A stretch of DNA of 46,156 nucleotides from Rhodopseudomonas sp. BR0M22. Lineage in GTDB: Bacteria; Pseudomonadota; Alphaproteobacteria; Rhizobiales; Xanthobacteraceae. Below the pieces are notes generated by a model that was given only the letters and a program-made list of their open reading frames with translations, ran no database searches and was not told where the DNA came from. The first letter of the stretch is position 1. Every line of letters starts with the position of its first letter. The DNA lies in contig NZ_QUMK01000046.1 in NCBI RefSeq assembly GCF_010907035.1, positions 1 through 46,156 on the forward strand, written 5' to 3'. Position numbers and translations under genes: made by a program. Positions 42,289 through 46,156 of this stretch are shown one piece after another.

Positions 42289-43056
42289 ATGAGCCGGCGA
42301 CGTCGCATTTACGAAGGCAAGGCCAAGGTGCTGTATGAAGGTCCGGAACCCGGAACGCTGATTCAGCACTTCAAGGACGACGCCACCGCGTTCAATGCCA
42401 AGAAGCACCAGGTGATCGAGGGCAAGGGCGTCCTCAACAACCGGATCTCCGAGTACCTGTTTCAGCACCTCAACGACATCGGGGTGCCGACCCATTTCAT
42501 CCGCCGCCTCAACATGCGCGAGCAGCTGATCCGCGAAGTCGAGATCGTGCCACTCGAGGTGGTGGTGCGCAACGTCGCCGCCGGCTCGCTGTCGCAGCGG
42601 CTCGGGATCGAAGAGGGCACTCAGCTGCCGCGCTCGATCATCGAGTTCTACTACAAGAACGACCAGCTCAACGATCCGATGGTCTCCGAGGAGCACATCA
42701 CCGCGTTCGGCTGGGCGACCCCGCAGGAGATCGACGACATCATGGCGCTGGCGATCCGCGTCAATGATTTCCTCACCGGCCTGTTCCTCGGCATCGGCAT
42801 CCGTCTGGTCGACTTCAAGATGGAGTGCGGCCGGCTGTTCGAAAGCGAGATGATGCGCATCATCGTCGCCGACGAGATCTCGCCGGACAGCTGCCGGCTG
42901 TGGGACATCAAGTCGAACGAGAAGCTCGACAAGGACCGCTTCCGCCGCGATCTCGGTGGCCTCTTGGAGGCCTACACCGAAGTCGCCAAGCGCCTCGGTA
43001 TCCTGATGGAAAACGAGCGCCCGGTCGGCTCCGGCCCGGTGCTGGTGAAGGGCTGA
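42289..43056 (+). CDS. purC: Phosphoribosylaminoimidazole-succinocarboxamide synthase
   Basis: A 255-residue SAICAR synthetase, which joins CAIR and aspartate with ATP in purine synthesis. Typical motifs are [40 protein letters not shown], and [13 protein letters not shown] with [15 protein letters not shown] 42289 gives the usual N-terminus of this group; ATG 42259 would add ten residues and has a better GGAG but at long spacing. It is the first gene of purC-purS-X-purQ, with a palindromic repeat between purC and purS. Confidence 0.97.
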   Translation: MSRRRRIYEGKAKVLYEGPEPGTLIQHFKDDATAFNAKKHQVIEGKGVLNNRISEYLFQHLNDIGVPTHFIRRLNMREQLIREVEIVPLEVVVRNVAAGSLSQRLGIEEGTQLPRSIIEFYYKNDQLNDPMVSEEHITAFGWATPQEIDDIMALAIRVNDFLTGLFLGIGIRLVDFKMECGRLFESEMMRIIVADEISPDSCRLWDIKSNEKLDKDRFRRDLGGLLEAYTEVAKRLGILMENERPVGSGPVLVKG

Positions 43057-43093
43057 GGCTCAAGGCGGCGCGCGCGAGCGCGTTTCCAAGCGA

Positions 43094-43195
43094 CGTCATT
43101 CCGGGGCGCGCGCCAGCGCGAACCCGGAATCCAGAAGTTATAGAACGATCGATATTCCGGGTTCGCTCGCTGGGCGCGAGCGCCCCGGAATGACA
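43094..43195. repeat. Palindromic repeat, family B (long copy) in the pur operon
   Basis: CGTCATTCCGGGGCGCGCGC...GCGAACCCGGAAT on the left and ATTCCGGGTTCGCTCGC...GCGCCCCGGAATGACA on the right form a long hairpin. It sits in the 188-bp gap between purC and purS and would be transcribed if the operon is one unit. Confidence 0.85.
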
Positions 43196-43244
43196 GCGGG
43201 GCGAGGCTTGCGCCCGGCATGACGAGGGGATCATCGAGGCGACC

Positions 43245-43490
43245 ATGAAGGCACGGGTAACTGTTACCTTGAAGAACGGCATCCTGGATCCGCAGGGCAA
43301 GGCGATCGAGGGCGCGCTGAAGTCGCTCGGCGTTGCCGGCATCGCCAGCGTGCGCCAGGGCAAGGTGTTCGACATCGAGCTCGACGGCGCCGCCGACAAG
43401 GCCAAGGCCGAAGCCGCCCTCAAGGACGCCGCCGACAAGCTGCTGGCCAACACCGTGATCGAGAATTATGCTATCGAGGTGAAAGGTTAG
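43245..43490 (+). CDS. purS: FGAM synthase subunit PurS
   Basis: An 81-residue protein, the small bridging subunit of the PurLQS complex that converts FGAR to FGAM. The ferredoxin-like sequence MKARVTVTLKNGILDPQGKA, then GKVFDIELDG and the end NTVIENYAIEVKG is standard. It starts 188 bp after purC and is followed 20 bp later by an unrelated coiled-coil gene and then purQ. The large subunit gene purL is not in the window. Confidence 0.95.
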   Translation: MKARVTVTLKNGILDPQGKAIEGALKSLGVAGIASVRQGKVFDIELDGAADKAKAEAALKDAADKLLANTVIENYAIEVKG

Positions 43491-43510
43491 TCTCCCTACG
43501 GAGCGCCGCG

Positions 43511-43768
43511 ATGGCTGAAATTAGCGCAGACCTCGTCTATGAAGTTCTGAAAGCCGTGCAGCGCGACATCTCGCAGGTCAAAGGCGAGATCACCGAGATG
43601 AAGCTCGATATTCAGGGCTTGCGTCTCTCCCAGAATGGAATTCGCCAGGAAATCATTGGCGTCCACAACGAACTCGCCGGCATCCATGCCACGTTGATGC
43701 GACACGATCATCAACTGGACCGCATCGAACGGCGCCTTGAGATCAACGACATCCCTGCATTGACATGA
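43511..43768 (+). CDS. Small coiled-coil protein between purS and purQ (85 aa)
   Basis: An 85-residue protein, nearly all heptad-like: [20 protein letters not shown], then [20 protein letters not shown] and the end [19 protein letters not shown]. It is cytoplasmic, with no membrane or metal site. The ATGA overlap with purQ (43765) indicates translational coupling. GGAG precedes its ATG. Proteins of this type are common in Bradyrhizobium relatives as stand-alone hypothetical genes, often near toxin or repeat regions. Its presence inside a purine operon suggests either a passenger or a partner of the FGAM synthase; this cannot be decided from sequence. Confidence 0.85.
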   Translation: MAEISADLVYEVLKAVQRDISQVKGEITEMKLDIQGLRLSQNGIRQEIIGVHNELAGIHATLMRHDHQLDRIERRLEINDIPALT

Positions 43769-44466
43769 AATCCGCCGTCCTCGTCTTCCCCGGTATCAAT
43801 CGCGAGCGCGACATGGCGCGCGCGCTGAAGCTCGTCTCCGGCAACGATGCCGCCATGGTGTGGCACGCCGAAACCGAGCTGCCGAAGGGCACCGACCTCG
43901 TCGTCGTCCCGGGCGGCTTCTCCTATGGCGATTACTTGCGCTGCGGCGCGATCGCGGCGCGGGCGCCGGTGATGGACGCGGTGCGCAAGTTCGCCGCCGA
44001 TGGCGGCCTGGTGCTCGGCGTCTGCAACGGCTTTCAGATCCTGTGCGAATCCGGCCTGCTGCCGGGCGTGCTGATGCGCAACGCACGGCTGAAGTTCATC
44101 TGCCGCGACGTGCATCTGCGCGTCGAACGCAACGACACCCCGTTCACCCGCGGCTACACCGCCGGCCAGGTGATCAAGGTGCCGGTGGCGCACGGCGAGG
44201 GCAATTACGAAGCCGACGAAGACACCGTGAAGCGGCTCGAAGGCGACGGCCGGGTGCTGTACCGCTACTGCTCGCCGGACGGCGAAGTCGGCGAGAGCCA
44301 CAACATCAACGGCGCCGCCGCCTCGATCGCCGGCATCGTCTCCGAGCGCGGCAACGTGCTCGGCATGATGCCGCATCCGGAAAACCACGTCGAAGACATC
44401 ATGGGCTGCACCGACGGCCGCGGCCTGTTCGCTGGTCTCGCCCAGCACTTCGCCAAGGCGGCCTGA
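43765..44466 (+). CDS. purQ: FGAM synthase glutaminase subunit PurQ
   Basis: A 233-residue class I glutamine amidotransferase that supplies ammonia to PurL. The nucleophile Cys87 is in [20 protein letters not shown], and the His204-Glu206 pair in [11 protein letters not shown] completes the triad. [20 protein letters not shown] is the oxyanion region. It overlaps the upstream coiled-coil gene by 4 bp (ATGA) and is the last gene of the rightward purine cluster, converging on purB. Confidence 0.97.
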   Translation: MKSAVLVFPGINRERDMARALKLVSGNDAAMVWHAETELPKGTDLVVVPGGFSYGDYLRCGAIAARAPVMDAVRKFAADGGLVLGVCNGFQILCESGLLPGVLMRNARLKFICRDVHLRVERNDTPFTRGYTAGQVIKVPVAHGEGNYEADEDTVKRLEGDGRVLYRYCSPDGEVGESHNINGAAASIAGIVSERGNVLGMMPHPENHVEDIMGCTDGRGLFAGLAQHFAKAA

Positions 44467-44545
44467 GCGGCGCATCGTTATCGCCGGCAAGTCTTGGCGC
44501 TTAGTCGATTGATTAAAGCGGATCTTGGCTTCTCGACGGCACTGC

Positions 44546-44653
44546 GTCCTCATCCTGAGGAACCCGGCAAAGCCGGGCGTCTCGAAGGATGAGGAGGCGC
44601 AACGCCTGCGGCACATGGTTCGAGACGGCGCTGCGCGCCTCCTCACCATGAGG
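44546..44653. repeat. Dispersed repeat, family F (GTCCTCATCCTGAGGA type)
   Basis: GTCCTCATCCTGAGGAACCC at the left, an internal GGCGTCTCGAAGGATGAGGA and GGCGCAACGCCTGCGGCACA, and CTCACCATGAGG at the right form nested hairpins. I recall this sequence type as an abundant intergenic element of Bradyrhizobium/Rhodopseudomonas. It fills most of the space between purQ and purB. Confidence 0.75.
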
Positions 44654-44729
44654 GGGCGTGTCGGAAGCCTTCTGAAGCGTCGGTCCCACCATCAAGAACA
44701 AACGGCTCTCACCACCCGCAAACCATAAA

Positions 44730-44756
44730 AAAAGCCCCCGCAGACCGGGGGCTTTT
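44730..44756. terminator. Bidirectional intrinsic terminator between purQ and purB
   Basis: The stem AAAAGCCCCCG / CGGGGGCTTTT with a 5-nt loop has T-runs in both directions. It can end both the rightward purC-purQ transcript and the leftward purB transcript. Confidence 0.92.
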
Positions 44757-44784
44757 CGTTGGGTTCTGTACCGCTGCCGGCGCC

Positions 44785-46092
<1,308 letters not shown>

Positions 46093-46156
46093 CGCAAACT
46101 CGTGAGTTTTGGGGATTACGCCGCGCTTTAGCAGATCGGCGGGGCAGGGGCTAGGG

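Overview
The window is a high-GC contig end from an alphaproteobacterium of the Bradyrhizobium/Rhodopseudomonas group, most likely Rhodopseudomonas palustris or a close relative. The evidence is the gene content (class I fumarase, eukaryotic-type NADP-IDH, DUF1476 ATP-synthase zeta subunit), the GAAC-N7-GAAC LexA box in front of recA, and dispersed repeat families that I associate with this group. Bases 1-37 are not biological: they match the Illumina Nextera/Tn5 adapter, so the first gene is cut by the end of an assembly.

Layout. 0.04-15 kb: truncated fumarase, then small hypothetical and secreted proteins, a YciB-like membrane protein, a SET-domain protein with a histone-H1-like tail, a divergent XRE regulator/membrane protein pair, a DsbA-family oxidoreductase, a CelD-like acyltransferase, a secreted caspase-like protein, a PaaI thioesterase, a Crp/Fnr regulator, a small zinc-ribbon protein near a perfect FNR/FixK box, and a collagen-like lipoprotein. 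14.6-31.9 kb: mostly housekeeping genes. These are SOS-controlled recA, the glycine cleavage operon gcvT-gcvH-gcvP behind a tandem glycine riboswitch, alaS with a coupled acetyltransferase, two divergent CPA2 cation/proton antiporters, a YnfA-family protein, icd, and a TrmJ-like tRNA methyltransferase fused to a DUF559 nuclease-like domain. 32-34.6 kb: a PAS-GGDEF cyclase, a DUF2147 protein, a TDG/Mug-like DNA glycosylase and a GreA-type factor.

34.6-41.6 kb is an accessory stretch. It has locally AT-richer genes, two type II toxin-antitoxin modules, an orphan phage-terminase-like small protein, a PEP-mutase-family enzyme whose upstream region is duplicated, and many inverted repeats. The first TA module has a 22-bp perfect palindrome over its promoter. 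The second has a GAAC-N7-GAAC box of the same form as the recA box, which suggests SOS control. 41.6-46.1 kb returns to core metabolism: the ATP-synthase zeta subunit, then purC-purS-(coiled-coil protein)-purQ converging on purB.

The most interesting leads are the candidate SOS-regulated TA module, the TrmJ-DUF559 fusion, the SET/H1-like protein, the orphan FNR box, the coiled-coil gene inside the purine operon, and the duplicated leader upstream of the PEP-mutase-family gene.
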